DNA from: Eustoma russellianum
Taxonomy: Eukaryota; Streptophyta; Magnoliopsida; Gentianales; Gentianaceae
DNA length: 64,000 bases
NCBI GenBank assembly: GCA_036186865.1
Contig: AP025053.1
Span: forward strand, 34,650,477-34,714,476
Direction: 5' to 3'
Shown: in pieces, positions 47,169 to 56,986 of the stretch
Position numbering within the stretch: position 1 is the stretch's first letter
How the letters are laid out: each line of letters opens with the position of its first letter
Position numbers and translations under genes: made by a program
The notes under the pieces: generated by a model
The model's input: the letters and a program-made list of their open reading frames with translations, nothing else
What the model was told of the DNA's origin: nothing
Databases searched by the model: none

Positions 47169-48172
47169 CAGTGGCGGACGCAGGGCTAATTTTTGGGGGG
47201 CAAAATTCACACCATGAAATTACCGTCCACTTTTTCGGACTCAATATACATTCCATCGAAAGTCCGGCAAAAACTCCCTTACAATATAGATATATGCAAA
47301 TATTATAACATAAAATCTAAACCAACACATCCACTAATCAAAATGAAACAATAATAAGCAACCATCAACAATATCCAACAAAAGTTATTCATAAGCAACA
47401 TTAACAAGCAGCAATATCCAACAAAAGTTATTAATTTAACGCTTGGCATACCTTTTGTTTACAAAATGAAGGACGAGCAGCAGGAGGGATTATCGGTGGC
47501 CGCAAATTCTGAAATTGTTGCATAATGTTTTCATTTGAAATGGTTCCAAAAACTTCCTTCTCGAAGTAACACAGTAAACAGTCCGATAGTAAGTCGTCTC
47601 CCAATCGGTTGCGCAGATCAGTCTTTATTATATTCATCGCAGAAAAACTTCTTTCCACACTCGCTGTTCCTACAGGTAAGATCAGTTCTAACTCGGTGAG
47701 CCGATATATTAAAGGAAAGTAATTGTGATAATTCAACTCCACTATCTTCTTTGCAAGAACTCCAAGATTAGTATTATGAGAGAATACTTCATTTGATTTC
47801 ATATCACCAATGTAACTTTTAAGTTCATGGTTGAGCTCAATTCGATTATTGGTAGTGAAATCGTCTGGATATAACTCAACAAGGTGTAGCAATTGACTAT
47901 TATCGAAATTTGCAAAAGAATTGGAAGGATCAAGGCACATCACACATCTAAGTAAATGTGCTGGCTTCGGTGAAGTGTGTATCCATTTCCGTAGCAATGA
48001 TGTCAATTACCTAGTAACACACATATATCACATATCATGAGATAGTTTTGAGATTCAAAAACAGATACTTTAAATTTAGATAATCAAAAATACAACTGTA
48101 TCTACCTAACAACTAAATTTTTTCTCTGAGTTGGGGGCGGCTGCCCCCGTGCCCCCCTTGTGAACGCCCCTG
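47169..48172 (-). mobile_element. Internally deleted hAT element with 8-bp TSD
   Basis: Starts CAGTGGCGGACGCAGGG and ends GAACGCCCCTG, short inverted ends of the hAT type (CAGnGGCG). GATAAAAT flanks both sides (47,161-47,168 and 48,173-48,180): an 8-bp target duplication, as hAT elements make. Total 1004 bp. It carries only the C-terminal part of a transposase. Confidence 0.88.
47431..48006 (-). pseudogene. hAT transposase C-terminal fragment
   Basis: 191 aa ending in the hAT dimerisation region: YFPLIYRLTELELILPVGTA, then SVERSFSAMNIIKTDLRNR and LLSDCLLCYFEKEVF. This wording is that of the ZMYM1-like hAT transposases of plants. The N-terminal zinc finger and the catalytic core are missing, so it cannot act alone. 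The frame itself is intact over its length. Confidence 0.88.
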
Positions 48173-48181
48173 GATAAAATT

Positions 48182-48225
48182 GTACATTTTCTTTACCATT
48201 TAAAGTAAATGTAAAGAAAATGTAC
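48182..48225. repeat. Perfect 15-bp inverted repeat (hairpin)
   Basis: GTACATTTTCTTTAC and its exact complement GTAAAGAAAATGTAC are separated by 14 bases, just outside the hAT target duplication. It is followed by TTAGCTCAATTGGTAAAC, which resembles a tRNA A box. Function unknown. Confidence 0.7.
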
Positions 48226-48788
48226 AGTTAGCTCAATTGGTAAACGGCGAAAATTGTGTACTTTTCTGTTAATAGAGTAACTTTTTTATAAAAGCATCAA
48301 CATCTTAGACTAATTAGTGCTGTAAGAATTTCCTTTCTTTCTTTTTTAATGAAAAAAGGGTATGGTGGGCATCAAAAATCGGCTAATGAAGTTAAGAAGA
48401 AGAAAACATACAGAAAATGGCAAGTCTCGTCACTAAAATTTATATTATCTTCCGAGTTCCTTGTTATCTCCAATCCAGCAACATACAATTTGTTTTTTTT
48501 GATATATTCCAAAAATAAATTAAGCTGTGTTCCATAGAAAATCTAAATTTCATTTCACAAAGTCTTAAATGTATAATAAAAAAAAAGCAAAATCTACTTC
48601 AATGTATAGGCCATATGGGCGGCCATAAGACTGAACTAAAATCAGCAAATCCTAATTATAAAAGGAAAAGAAAAACTAATCTGGAAAGAAAAACTAAGAC
48701 TCCTAATCGTTTTCATTGTTTAAATAAAGACGTTTAGCTAATGTGACTTTTTTAATTTTCTATCAAAATAATTACAATGATGATCAAG
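48226..48788. other. Upstream region of sulfotransferase B
   Basis: Homology to the upstream DNA of copies A and C begins only near TTTAAATAAAGACGT (about 48,718). Farther left the sequence is unrelated, so copy B shares much less upstream DNA than A and C share with each other. Confidence 0.6.
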
Positions 48789-48801
48789 AAAAATTGAGGA
48801 C

Positions 48802-49088
48802 GGTCCCCAGGACATAGCCCAACTGGTTCCGGGCAGGGGTTCTTGAAAGGGAGGTCAGAGGTTCAATTCTTGCCAAAGGCAAGAAAGCCCCTTTCCGTCA
48901 AGTGGCTAGTGTGGGAGCTTCTTGGCTGTAGGCTTGTCCGCAATGCTGGGGGTTATACTTATACAGACTAATGTGTAAATGACCAAACTCCTGCTAACGA
49001 GTCGTTGGATATCTGATTTACGTCCCTACACTACCTTTAGGACAAGGTGTGTCAGGGACCCTTATTGGTTGGTGTTCAACCTTTTAAT
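48802..49088 (+). mobile_element. SINE in the core promoter of sulfotransferase B
   Basis: A 287-bp insert with a tRNA-type A box (ATAGCCCAACTGGTTCC, about 48,812) and B box (AGGTTCAATTC, about 48,859). AAAAATTGAGGAC flanks both ends (48,789-48,801 and 49,089-49,101). The same 13 bases occur once, without insert, in the promoters of copies A and C. The right end is 17 bases from the TATA box. Confidence 0.9.
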
Positions 49089-49105
49089 AAAAATTGAGGA
49101 CTAGG

Positions 49106-49115
49106 CTATAAATAA
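49106..49115 (+). promoter_or_regulatory. TATA box of sulfotransferase B
   Basis: CTATAAATAA, 68-77 bases before the ATG at 49,183, in the same context as in copies A and C. It is left intact by the SINE immediately upstream. Confidence 0.75.
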
Positions 49116-49879
49116 GCGTATGATCTCTTTCCCCTCATTCCACTGAATTCTAATTACCTCTTTCATTACAGTGAGAATAACAATGCAGGAAAATCAAGAC
49201 TCCCCTCTTCCACAGTACATGCGAGATGAATTAGCAGCAAGAAATGCAGAGTTTCTGTCTTCTTTTCCCAAGGATCCTCTGTCACCATATTTCTACAATC
49301 ATCAAGGCTGTTGGCTTTCAGCTGGTCATATTTCTGGAGTCCTTGCGTTTCAAAAGAAATTTGAAGCAAAAGATTCGGATGTTTTTGTAGTCACCTCTCC
49401 GAAATCAGGTACCACTTGGCTCAAAGCTCTTGTCTTTGCCACCACAAACCGCCTGCGCTACGGCGTTAGGAGCACAAACCACCCGTTACTGGTTCAGAAC
49501 CCTCATGAATTAATTCCTTTTATGGATATGCATATCTATCGTAAAACTGAAAGCCCTGATCTCTCTTGCTTCCAAAATCCTAGACTCTTGTCCACTCATT
49601 TGCCCTATGTGTCATTGCCACCATCTATAAAAGATTCTGCATGTAAGATTGTGTGCATTTGTAGGAACCCAAAAGATACTTTTGTGTCTTATTGGCATTT
49701 TCTGCTCAAACATTTTGGTCCTTTATGCACTACTGACATCGACACAGAATTTGAGTGCTTCTGCAAAGGTGTCACTGCATTTGGGCCTTACTGGGATCAT
49801 GTTTTAAGCTACTGGAAGAAAAGTTTGGAAACGCCTGAAAGATTTTTGTTCTTGAAATATGAGGATTTGAAAGAGAAAC

Positions 49880-50386
49880 TGTCAAATTGCTATAAACAAA
49901 CAACGAATTGAACAACTAGAATCACGAATCAAACATTAAGGAGAAGAGAAACAGTTGGAAGGAGAGAAAACCGAATTGGAGAAAGCCTTTTATTGATCAA
50001 AAACTTCTAAGAATTCTGCTGCAGAATTCTGTTATATACAAGGAAGAGGAAGAAAGGAAATAGCAACTAAAATATCGAAAATATCCTTAATAACCGCCAC
50101 CTACTGCATTACAAAGAAAGGGCATAAACGTCATTTCACCTATTTAAATTCTTTCCCGCGGATCCACTTCTTCTTCTTCCTCTTTTATTCTCTTCCTCCG
50201 CAACTCCATCGATCAGCATCCAATTCTCACTCATTTGCCACTCTACGCGACAATTGCACCACGCCATACAACCAATTATCACCTCATCCACTCAATGGTT
50301 CAATTACTGCTTTCATATGAACACCACAGCCCATTAGCTTCTGGTCCTTCTCCTTCTGCTCCTGCATTTCAGTTGCAGTTGTAACA
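49880..50386 (-). repeat. 3' LTR of the Copia element
   Basis: 507 bp, TG...CA ends, on the left because the element is reversed. The last 100 or so bases of the polyprotein frame run into it. Confidence 0.95.
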
Positions 50387-53300
50387 GCCCCCCTCGAACC
50401 TGACTTGGTAAAGATATTACACAAACCCATAGCTGAAGTCAGGTTCCGTAATCTACCCGAGTCCAATGCCTTTGTAAAAACATCCGCAAGCTGAAACTCT
50501 GACTTAACAGGCAAAAGATGTATCACACCTTGCTGATATTTTTCTCTTACGATATGACAGTCAATTTCAATGTGTTTCGTTCTTTCATGGAACACAGGAT
50601 TCTCAACAATGTAAATCGCACTCTTGTTATCACAATATACCTCAGCTGGACCTAAATGTTTGATCCCCAAATCCTGCAACAGATAGACAAGCCACTGTAT
50701 TTCACATGTAACCATGGCTAATGCTCGGTACTCAGCCTCAGATGAGGACCTGGACACAGTGCTCTGCTTCTTTGCCTTCCAAGACACCAAAGAATTTCCA
50801 AGAAAAACACAATATCCAGTGACTGATTTCCTTGTCTCAATGCAACCTGCCCAATCAGAGTCTGCAAATGCCTTCACCTCCAACTTGCCTTGACTCGAAT
50901 AATACACCCCTTGACCAGCTGTCCCTTTCAGGTATCTTAAGAGCCTATTTGCAGCTCTCAAATGCAATTCCGTTGGTGAGTCAAGAAACTGACTTAATTG
51001 CTGGACAGCAAATGAAATGTCAGGCCTAGTTATTGTGAGATAAATGAGACGACCTATAAGTCTTCTATAAGCAGAAACATCCTCTGCAGCCTTGGAATCA
51101 CCATGAGCCAGTTTCAAATTCTGCTCCATAGGACTAGAAGCTGGCTTGGCACCTAGAAAACCCGTCTGTTCCACCAATGCCAACGCATATTTCCTTTGGG
51201 ATAGCACAATCCCCCCCTGTGACCTAGCCACCTCAATGCCAAGAAAATACCTCAAGTCCCCTAAATCTTTGATCTTAAAAGCATGATGAAGAGACTGCTT
51301 AATCTGATTGATCTGAACCAGGGAATTGCCAGCAATTATAATATCATCCACATATATCAAAAGAACTAAGAAAGCTTCACCCGTATGTTTGGTAAACATA
51401 GTGTAATCGTTTTTAGATTGTGTGAACCCATGATCAAGCAAAAACTTAGTCAACTTTAAGTTCCATTCTCTACTAGCTTGCTTGAGGCCATAAAGGGATT
51501 TGTGAAGCTTACACACGGTATGTGGTCGAGGTGCAGAGACTCCTTCAGGTAGATCCATATAAATTTCTTGGCTTAGGTCACCATGCAAAAATGCATTGTT
51601 GACGTCCAACTGGTGCACATACCATTGCTTCTGAGCAACCACAGCCAACAACAACCTCACAGTGGTCAGCTTGGCAACTGGGGAAAATGTGTCAGTGTAG
51701 TCAATACCCAACTGCTGAGTGAATCCCTTTGCCACAAGCCGGGCTTTGTAACGCTCCACACTGCCATCAGGATGGTACTTAACCTTATACACCCATTTGC
51801 ACCCAATAGGCCTTTTCCCAGGAGGAAGGGTAACCAGTGACCAAGTGTGGTTTGCTTCAAGTGCGGCCAATTCTAGCTGCATTGCCTCCACCCAGTCAGC
51901 AGAAAGGACTGCCTCCTGAAAAGACTTTGGCTCCTGTACCAAACTAATATTAAGAGCATAGGACCTATATTTGGGTGTCAAGTGATCATATGATATGTAA
52001 TTCTCAATGGGGTAAAGAGTGTGAGCAGAGAGATGGTCATGCGTGGAAGAGCTTGCTGAGGAGGATAATAGAGTACAGTAATAGTCTTGCAAATAACCTG
52101 GAGGATGTTTGTTTCGAATAGGTCGAGAGAGTTCAGTAGAAGGTTGAGGAAGTATGGGCAAATGTACTTCAAGACCAGTGCAAGGTTGAGGAAGTGACGT
52201 TGAAGTAGGTGTTACATAAGAAGGGAGTGTGGTGTCTGTGGTGTCTAGAGAATCATGTCCAGAATGGATATCTGAGTTGGATGGAGTGACAGATTGTGTA
52301 GAAGACGCTGGAATATGTTGATGAGAATGAGATGTATTAGGTGAAATTTCAGGCATGAGTGGGAGGTTATTATGAATGTTGGAGCATGGTATGCTGTCTG
52401 GCGCAGCAGAACATGTAGGTGAGCTTGGCTGGGATTCGACACGAACAAACGGGAAGACTTGCTCACTGAACTGAACATCTCTGGAGATAAAAATGGACTT
52501 GGTGTCAAGATTTAATAGCAAGTAGCCTTTCGTATGAAATGGCATGCCAAGGTATACGCATGCAGTAGCTCTAGGATCAAACTTGGCACGGTGAGATTTG
52601 TTGGTGCTGGCATACGCCAGACACCCAAATACTTTGAGATTACTGTAACTAGGTACGTTTCCAAAGAGGCATTCATGTGGAGTAAGATGACACAGTAAAG
52701 GAGTTGGCAAGACATTAATAATATACACTGCATATTGGATACAAAAGCCCCAATAGCAATCAGGAATGTTGGCTTGAAACTTTAAGGCTCTTGCAACGTT
52801 GAGTATATGTTGGTGCTTGCGTTCAACCACACCATTTTGTTGTGGTGTGTTGACGCAACTGGTTTGATGAATAATGCCCCTTGTCATAAAGAAATGGTCC
52901 ATCTTGAACTCCTGACCATTGTCAGTTCTTATGCACTTAATGTTCCTATCAAACTGAGTTAAGACATATTGATAAAAACTTTGAATAGCATTTCGTGTTT
53001 CTGACTTTTGTTTAAGCAAATACACCCAAGTGTATCTGGAATGATCATCAACTATAGTGAGGAAATAACGTTGTCCATAAACTGTTGGATGTTTATATGG
53101 ACCCCAAATGTCAATATGAATTAGATCAAAAGAAGCAACAGAAACAGAATTAGACACAGAAAAAGGCATTCTTTTCATCTTGGCCAAGGGACATATTGTA
53201 CACTGCTGTGAATTCTCATGAAAGTGTACAGATTGATCAAATTTTTGAATGTCCTTTATTCTAGATACTGAGGCATGGCCAAGCCTATAATGCCATAACA

Positions 53301-54888
53301 AAGAAGATGGGAATGAAGAGGGAGACATGGCTGACAAGCAACTGGAAGGATGACATGTCTGCTTAGGAAATCCGCAGAGGTAATACAAGCCTTTGTACTG
53401 CTTAGCTGAACCAATCATCTTCAGGGACATACGATCCTGAATGACACAAGCATTTCCCAGAAATTGAATGAGTAAAGCAGAAGTTGACATCAATTTGCTG
53501 ACTGACAGAAGATTAAAGCTAAATGACGGAACATACAAGACATCATGAACAACAAAGGAGGGACTCAGCATGACGGAACCAATATGTGTGGCTGAAGCAG
53601 ATAAACTATTTGGTAGTTTAATAGAAATATGTTGGACTGGTTTGCAAGATACGAACAGATTGAAATTACACACTATATGATCAGTTGCACCCGAATCTAG
53701 AATCCATATATTCATAATATTAGAAGGACACTCACCTTCATCTTTGTCAAGACGTGCAGACATAACTGCTGACTGTCCTGCAGCATCCTTTCCATCATTA
53801 ACATTCAAGATTGCCATCAACCTCTGCAACTGTTCTTGCGTGAGCATAGGTGTTTGACACGGACCAGCTTGCACTTGGCTATTCTCACTCTCCTCAGCAC
53901 ACACCTCCACACAATTAACTTGATTTCTGGCTTTAAAACCAGGTGGAAATCCATGTTTGCGATAGCATCTCTGCTCAACATGACCTATCATACCACAATG
54001 AGTGCAAACTGGTCTCTTCGCTCCATCAGGAAAGAATCTCCCGTTTCCTCTCCTAAACGTGTTACCTCCTCTGCCAGTATATACGCCAGCATTAGCAACT
54101 ACTCTGGCTCCATCGTCACTGTCCACCATGAATGCAGTAGGATTACTGGCAGCACTTTCTCCAGCATTCGAACCATTCAATTTCCTCTCATACTTCAACG
54201 CCATAGCAAACACAGCATCAATATTAGGCATAGGTGACATCACAAACACTTGTGATTTGACTGGATCGAACTCATCATTCAAGCCTTTTAAAAACTTGAT
54301 GATGTATTCACTTTCAACAAATCCACGCATTCTAACACTCACATCACATCTACAGGCATGACAAGTACATCTTGGAATTGGTCTCAACGCCAATATCTCT
54401 TCCCACAATACCTTCACCTTCATAAAATAATCATTTACAGAATCTCCTTCCTGTTTAACTCCATAGAAGTTTTCAAGTAGATCAGACAATCTAAATGCGT
54501 CTCCACTTCCATACCTCCTTTTTAAATCAGACCATACTTCTACGGCACTATCATACCACATAATGCTTTGTGCAATGGAAGGTAATACACTATTCATAAT
54601 CCAAGAGTGCACCATAGAGTTTACCTGTCTCCAACTGCTATACTGTGGATCATTCACTGCAGGTGCCTGAATCGATCCGTCAACAAATCCTATTTTGTTT
54701 TTGACGATTAGCGCCATTTGAAACATCCTGCTCCAGGAGTGATAGTTGTTTGCATTCAACGGAGGTTGAGCGAGAATTATCGCCGGACTATCGTTAGGAT
54801 GAAGATAGTACGGATTAGTATTCGGATTCTCCATAGCTTGCGAATTAACAGACCTTCCACTACCAGACGTAGATGCCATTACTTTCAA
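50284..54888 (-). CDS. Copia gag-pol polyprotein, intact
   Basis: One frame of 1534 aa with no stop; the second Met (MASTSGSG) may be the real start. Order of parts: gag N-terminal domain with NYHSWSRMFQMAL near residue 48; CCHC zinc knuckle CTHCGMIGHVEQRC near 300; aspartic protease DSGATDH near 400; gag-pre-integrase LWHYRLGHAS; integrase core from about 585 (DIWGP, then DNGQEF and a downstream Glu in GVVERKHQ); reverse transcriptase from about 1030 (GCKWVYKVKYH; LDVNNAFLHG; catalytic YVDD near 1179); RNase H from about 1337 (ADSDWAG, SSSEAEY, DNKSAI). This protease-integrase-RT-RNase H order defines Copia. All catalytic residues I can check are present. The frame ends inside the 3' LTR. 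Nearest lineage not determined. Confidence 0.95.
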   Translation of the reverse strand: MKVMASTSGSGRSVNSQAMENPNTNPYYLHPNDSPAIILAQPPLNANNYHSWSRMFQMALIVKNKIGFVDGSIQAPAVNDPQYSSWRQVNSMVHSWIMNSVLPSIAQSIMWYDSAVEVWSDLKRRYGSGDAFRLSDLLENFYGVKQEGDSVNDYFMKVKVLWEEILALRPIPRCTCHACRCDVSVRMRGFVESEYIIKFLKGLNDEFDPVKSQVFVMSPMPNIDAVFAMALKYERKLNGSNAGESAASNPTAFMVDSDDGARVVANAGVYTGRGGNTFRRGNGRFFPDGAKRPVCTHCGMIGHVEQRCYRKHGFPPGFKARNQVNCVEVCAEESENSQVQAGPCQTPMLTQEQLQRLMAILNVNDGKDAAGQSAVMSARLDKDEGECPSNIMNIWILDSGATDHIVCNFNLFVSCKPVQHISIKLPNSLSASATHIGSVMLSPSFVVHDVLYVPSFSFNLLSVSKLMSTSALLIQFLGNACVIQDRMSLKMIGSAKQYKGLYYLCGFPKQTCHPSSCLSAMSPSSFPSSLLWHYRLGHASVSRIKDIQKFDQSVHFHENSQQCTICPLAKMKRMPFSVSNSVSVASFDLIHIDIWGPYKHPTVYGQRYFLTIVDDHSRYTWVYLLKQKSETRNAIQSFYQYVLTQFDRNIKCIRTDNGQEFKMDHFFMTRGIIHQTSCVNTPQQNGVVERKHQHILNVARALKFQANIPDCYWGFCIQYAVYIINVLPTPLLCHLTPHECLFGNVPSYSNLKVFGCLAYASTNKSHRAKFDPRATACVYLGMPFHTKGYLLLNLDTKSIFISRDVQFSEQVFPFVRVESQPSSPTCSAAPDSIPCSNIHNNLPLMPEISPNTSHSHQHIPASSTQSVTPSNSDIHSGHDSLDTTDTTLPSYVTPTSTSLPQPCTGLEVHLPILPQPSTELSRPIRNKHPPGYLQDYYCTLLSSSASSSTHDHLSAHTLYPIENYISYDHLTPKYRSYALNISLVQEPKSFQEAVLSADWVEAMQLELAALEANHTWSLVTLPPGKRPIGCKWVYKVKYHPDGSVERYKARLVAKGFTQQLGIDYTDTFSPVAKLTTVRLLLAVVAQKQWYVHQLDVNNAFLHGDLSQEIYMDLPEGVSAPRPHTVCKLHKSLYGLKQASREWNLKLTKFLLDHGFTQSKNDYTMFTKHTGEAFLVLLIYVDDIIIAGNSLVQINQIKQSLHHAFKIKDLGDLRYFLGIEVARSQGGIVLSQRKYALALVEQTGFLGAKPASSPMEQNLKLAHGDSKAAEDVSAYRRLIGRLIYLTITRPDISFAVQQLSQFLDSPTELHLRAANRLLRYLKGTAGQGVYYSSQGKLEVKAFADSDWAGCIETRKSVTGYCVFLGNSLVSWKAKKQSTVSRSSSEAEYRALAMVTCEIQWLVYLLQDLGIKHLGPAEVYCDNKSAIYIVENPVFHERTKHIEIDCHIVREKYQQGVIHLLPVKSEFQLADVFTKALDSGRLRNLTSAMGLCNIFTKSGSRGAVTTATEMQEQKEKDQKLMGCGVHMKAVIEPLSG

Positions 54889-54980
54889 TCACAATCTCAA
54901 CTAAAATCACATTCGCAACCGCAATCAGCTATCGTGGCTGAACTACAGAATTCGCGCTACTTCTCAGATCGAATTCATAC

Positions 54981-54992
54981 GCTCTGATACCA
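54981..54992 (-). other. Primer-binding site of the Copia element
   Basis: Minus strand TGGTATCAGAGC, directly following the 5' LTR end ...TTTGACA. It matches the 3' end of initiator methionine tRNA, the usual Copia primer. Confidence 0.92.
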
Positions 54993-55499
54993 TGTCAAAT
55001 TGCTATAAACAAACAACGAATTGAACAACTAGAATCACGAATCAAACATTAAGGAGAAGAGAAACAGTTGGAAGGAGAGAAAACCGAATTGGAGAAAGCC
55101 TTTTATTGATCAAAAACTTCTAAGAATTCTGCTGCAGAATTCTGTTATATACAAGGAAGAGGAAGAAAGGAAATAGCAACTAAAATGTCGAAAATACCCT
55201 TAATAACCGCCACCTACTGCATTACAAAGAAAGGGCATAAACGTCATTTCACCTATTTAAATTCTTTCCCGCGGATCCACTTCTTCTTCTTCCTCTTTTA
55301 TTCTCTTCCTCCGCAACTCCATCGATCAGCATCCAATTCTCACTCATTTGCCACTCTACGCGACAATTGCACCACGCCATACAACCAATTATCACCTCAT
55401 CCACTCAATGGTTCAATTACTGCTTTCATATGAACACCACAGCCCATTAGCTTCTGGTCCTTCTCCTTCTGCTCCTGCATTTCAGTTGCAGTTGTAACA
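54993..55499 (-). repeat. 5' LTR of the Copia element
   Basis: 507 bp. It differs from the other LTR at two places I can see (AAAATGTCG / AAAATATCG and AATACCC / AATATCC). Confidence 0.95.
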
Positions 55500-55788
55500 G
55501 AAACCCTCTTTGATTTTGAAACAATTAGGTGAATTCTTGGGGTGCCCATTTTCTTTAGAGGAGGAGGCATCTGGGGTGCCTGAGGATATCTTGAGGCTTT
55601 GCAGTTTTGATAATCTGAGTAACTTGGAGGTCAACAAGACCGGGACGTTGCCGAGTGGAGAAGAAAATAATGGGTTCTTCCGACGTGGGGAGGTTGGTGA
55701 CTGGAAGAATCATCTTACTGACGAGATGATCAAACGGCTTGATGATCTTGCTGAGGAGAAATTTAAGGCATATGGGCTACAAATTTAG

Positions 55789-56379
55789 GTCTCTCCGAGG
55801 TGTGTGGTGGCCATTTCCTGTGGATCAAAGATATTCATGCAAAAAATAAGTACCCAAAGGAAGCTCTTCCATGGGATTGTTATTTCCTGTGTTTGTGCAA
55901 CGTAATGTACCAAGTGTATGATTGGCATTTATGATACTATTCTATTTTTTCAAGGTAATGTACCAAGTGTGTTGAATTACTCTTCAATGGGGAAACAGAT
56001 ATGCTGTTTCTTTTTGTTGTAATTTACGTTTTTGTAATAAACCAAGTGTGTAAACATTATTTACCAAGTGTGTGTATTATGCTTACTCACGCCATTAGAA
56101 ATAATTATCAACAAAAAATCATGGTTGCGGTTCAGTTCAAAAATCCATATATCCATTATGCATATTTGCTGTTGACTCGAAATTTTTTCAAAGCTTAAAT
56201 GAAACAAAGGAAAGGAGATCCCACGTTTTGAATTATCTCATTTCATCTTTTCAGTTTCCTTTAATGCAATGCTTTGCTATCCTTCTTTTTATATAATTCC
56301 CTGATGATCTTCTCTTAGTATGCTCTTGAGCAGCCCACGAGCAATGATGGTGTCTTGAAAATATCTTCTTTTGTAGTAG
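55789..56379 (+). other. 3' flank of sulfotransferase B
   Basis: Homologous to the 3' flanks of A and C (GGTCTCTCCGAGG, several ACCAAGTGTG repeats) up to about 56,170. After that it is unrelated AT-rich DNA. Confidence 0.65.
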
Positions 56380-56908
56380 TAAATTTCGTAGTTAACCGTG
56401 TAGAAATAAAGCTCAGGCGAGGTGAATCAAGCTCAGTCGAGGTGCACCGACCGACCTGCACAGAGTACTTGCTGAGCTGAACGAAAGGAATTAACTAAAG
56501 TCAACCTGCCGAGCTGAGGTGAAGATAGGAGTGGCGGAGCTGAGCAAGCATGAAGTTGAACTGAGCTAAAGTGACAAAAGACTACTACCGGGCTCAAATA
56601 ATCATAGCAGAATAAAGATACTGAGGTGAGGTGACGAAGCGAAGCGTCAGTCAAGTAGCATAGCATAAGCATAGTTTCAACACTTAGTCATGTAAATACT
56701 TTAGGAACTATATTGTACATATGGCTCATCTGAACTGGTAACTTGCCATTACTATTGTAAACGTTAGTAATCGCTGTAGATAAACAGTAAACATTGTGTA
56801 AGTGATGAAATAGTTCTGTTAGGCATAAAAAAACCCCTATAAAAGAGAAACTATTGTGTAAATTTTTTCTTAACATGAATGAATTCTTGAAATTCTTCAG
56901 TCTCGAAA
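56380..56908 (+). mobile_element. LTR of a second, decayed Copia element
   Basis: The block ends next to TAGTATCAGAGC (56,909-56,920), a slightly decayed initiator-Met primer-binding site, and a gag frame follows. The interior is rich in GAGCTGA and GAGGTGA motifs. The left end is not clear, and no second LTR was found to the right. Confidence 0.55.
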
Positions 56909-56986
56909 TAGTATCAGAGCTAATCTGATTCTCAATTGCTGTATTTCTCTACTCTGATTTCTGAAAATTTGTAAAAACCATTCAAA

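Larger units (their letters stand above)
49880..55499 (-). mobile_element. Complete Copia LTR retrotransposon
   Basis: A 5,620-bp element on the minus strand. LTRs: 49,880-50,386 and 54,993-55,499, both 507 bp, starting TGTCAAATTG and ending GTTGTAACA on the plus strand. I see two mismatches between them, so insertion is very recent. GAAAC flanks both ends (49,875-49,879 and 55,500-55,504). The primer-binding site is at 54,981-54,992 (minus strand TGGTATCAGAGC, initiator-Met tRNA). The polypurine tract abuts the 3' LTR at about 50,387-50,400 (GGTTCGAGGGGGGC on the minus strand). A single uninterrupted polyprotein fills the interior. All parts needed for autonomous movement are visible. Confidence 0.97.
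49183..55788 (+). pseudogene. Sulfotransferase copy B, split by a Copia element
   Basis: The first part (49,183-49,879) encodes residues 1-232 with the PAPS loop TSPKSGTTWL, catalytic His in STHLPY and RNPKDTFVS. The second part (55,505-55,788) encodes the rest with RRGEVGDWK and ends KAYGLQI. Between them sits a 5,620-bp Copia element with a GAAAC target duplication. Outside the insertion both parts are open and show no stops or shifts, so the insertion is the only lesion I see. Residues that differ from A and C cluster between about 116 and 188 (for example YRKTESPD, LCTTDIDTEF). As it stands a product would stop within a few codons of the LTR and lack the C-terminal PAPS contacts. The name pseudogene reflects this; a spliced transcript is unlikely but not excluded. 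Confidence 0.93.

Noticed and set aside
48226..48245. tRNA gene
   Set aside because: Only an A-box-like sequence is present; no B box or cloverleaf could be drawn.
53836..54361. Plus-strand ORFs opposite the Copia gag
   Set aside because: Reverse shadows of an intact polyprotein frame.
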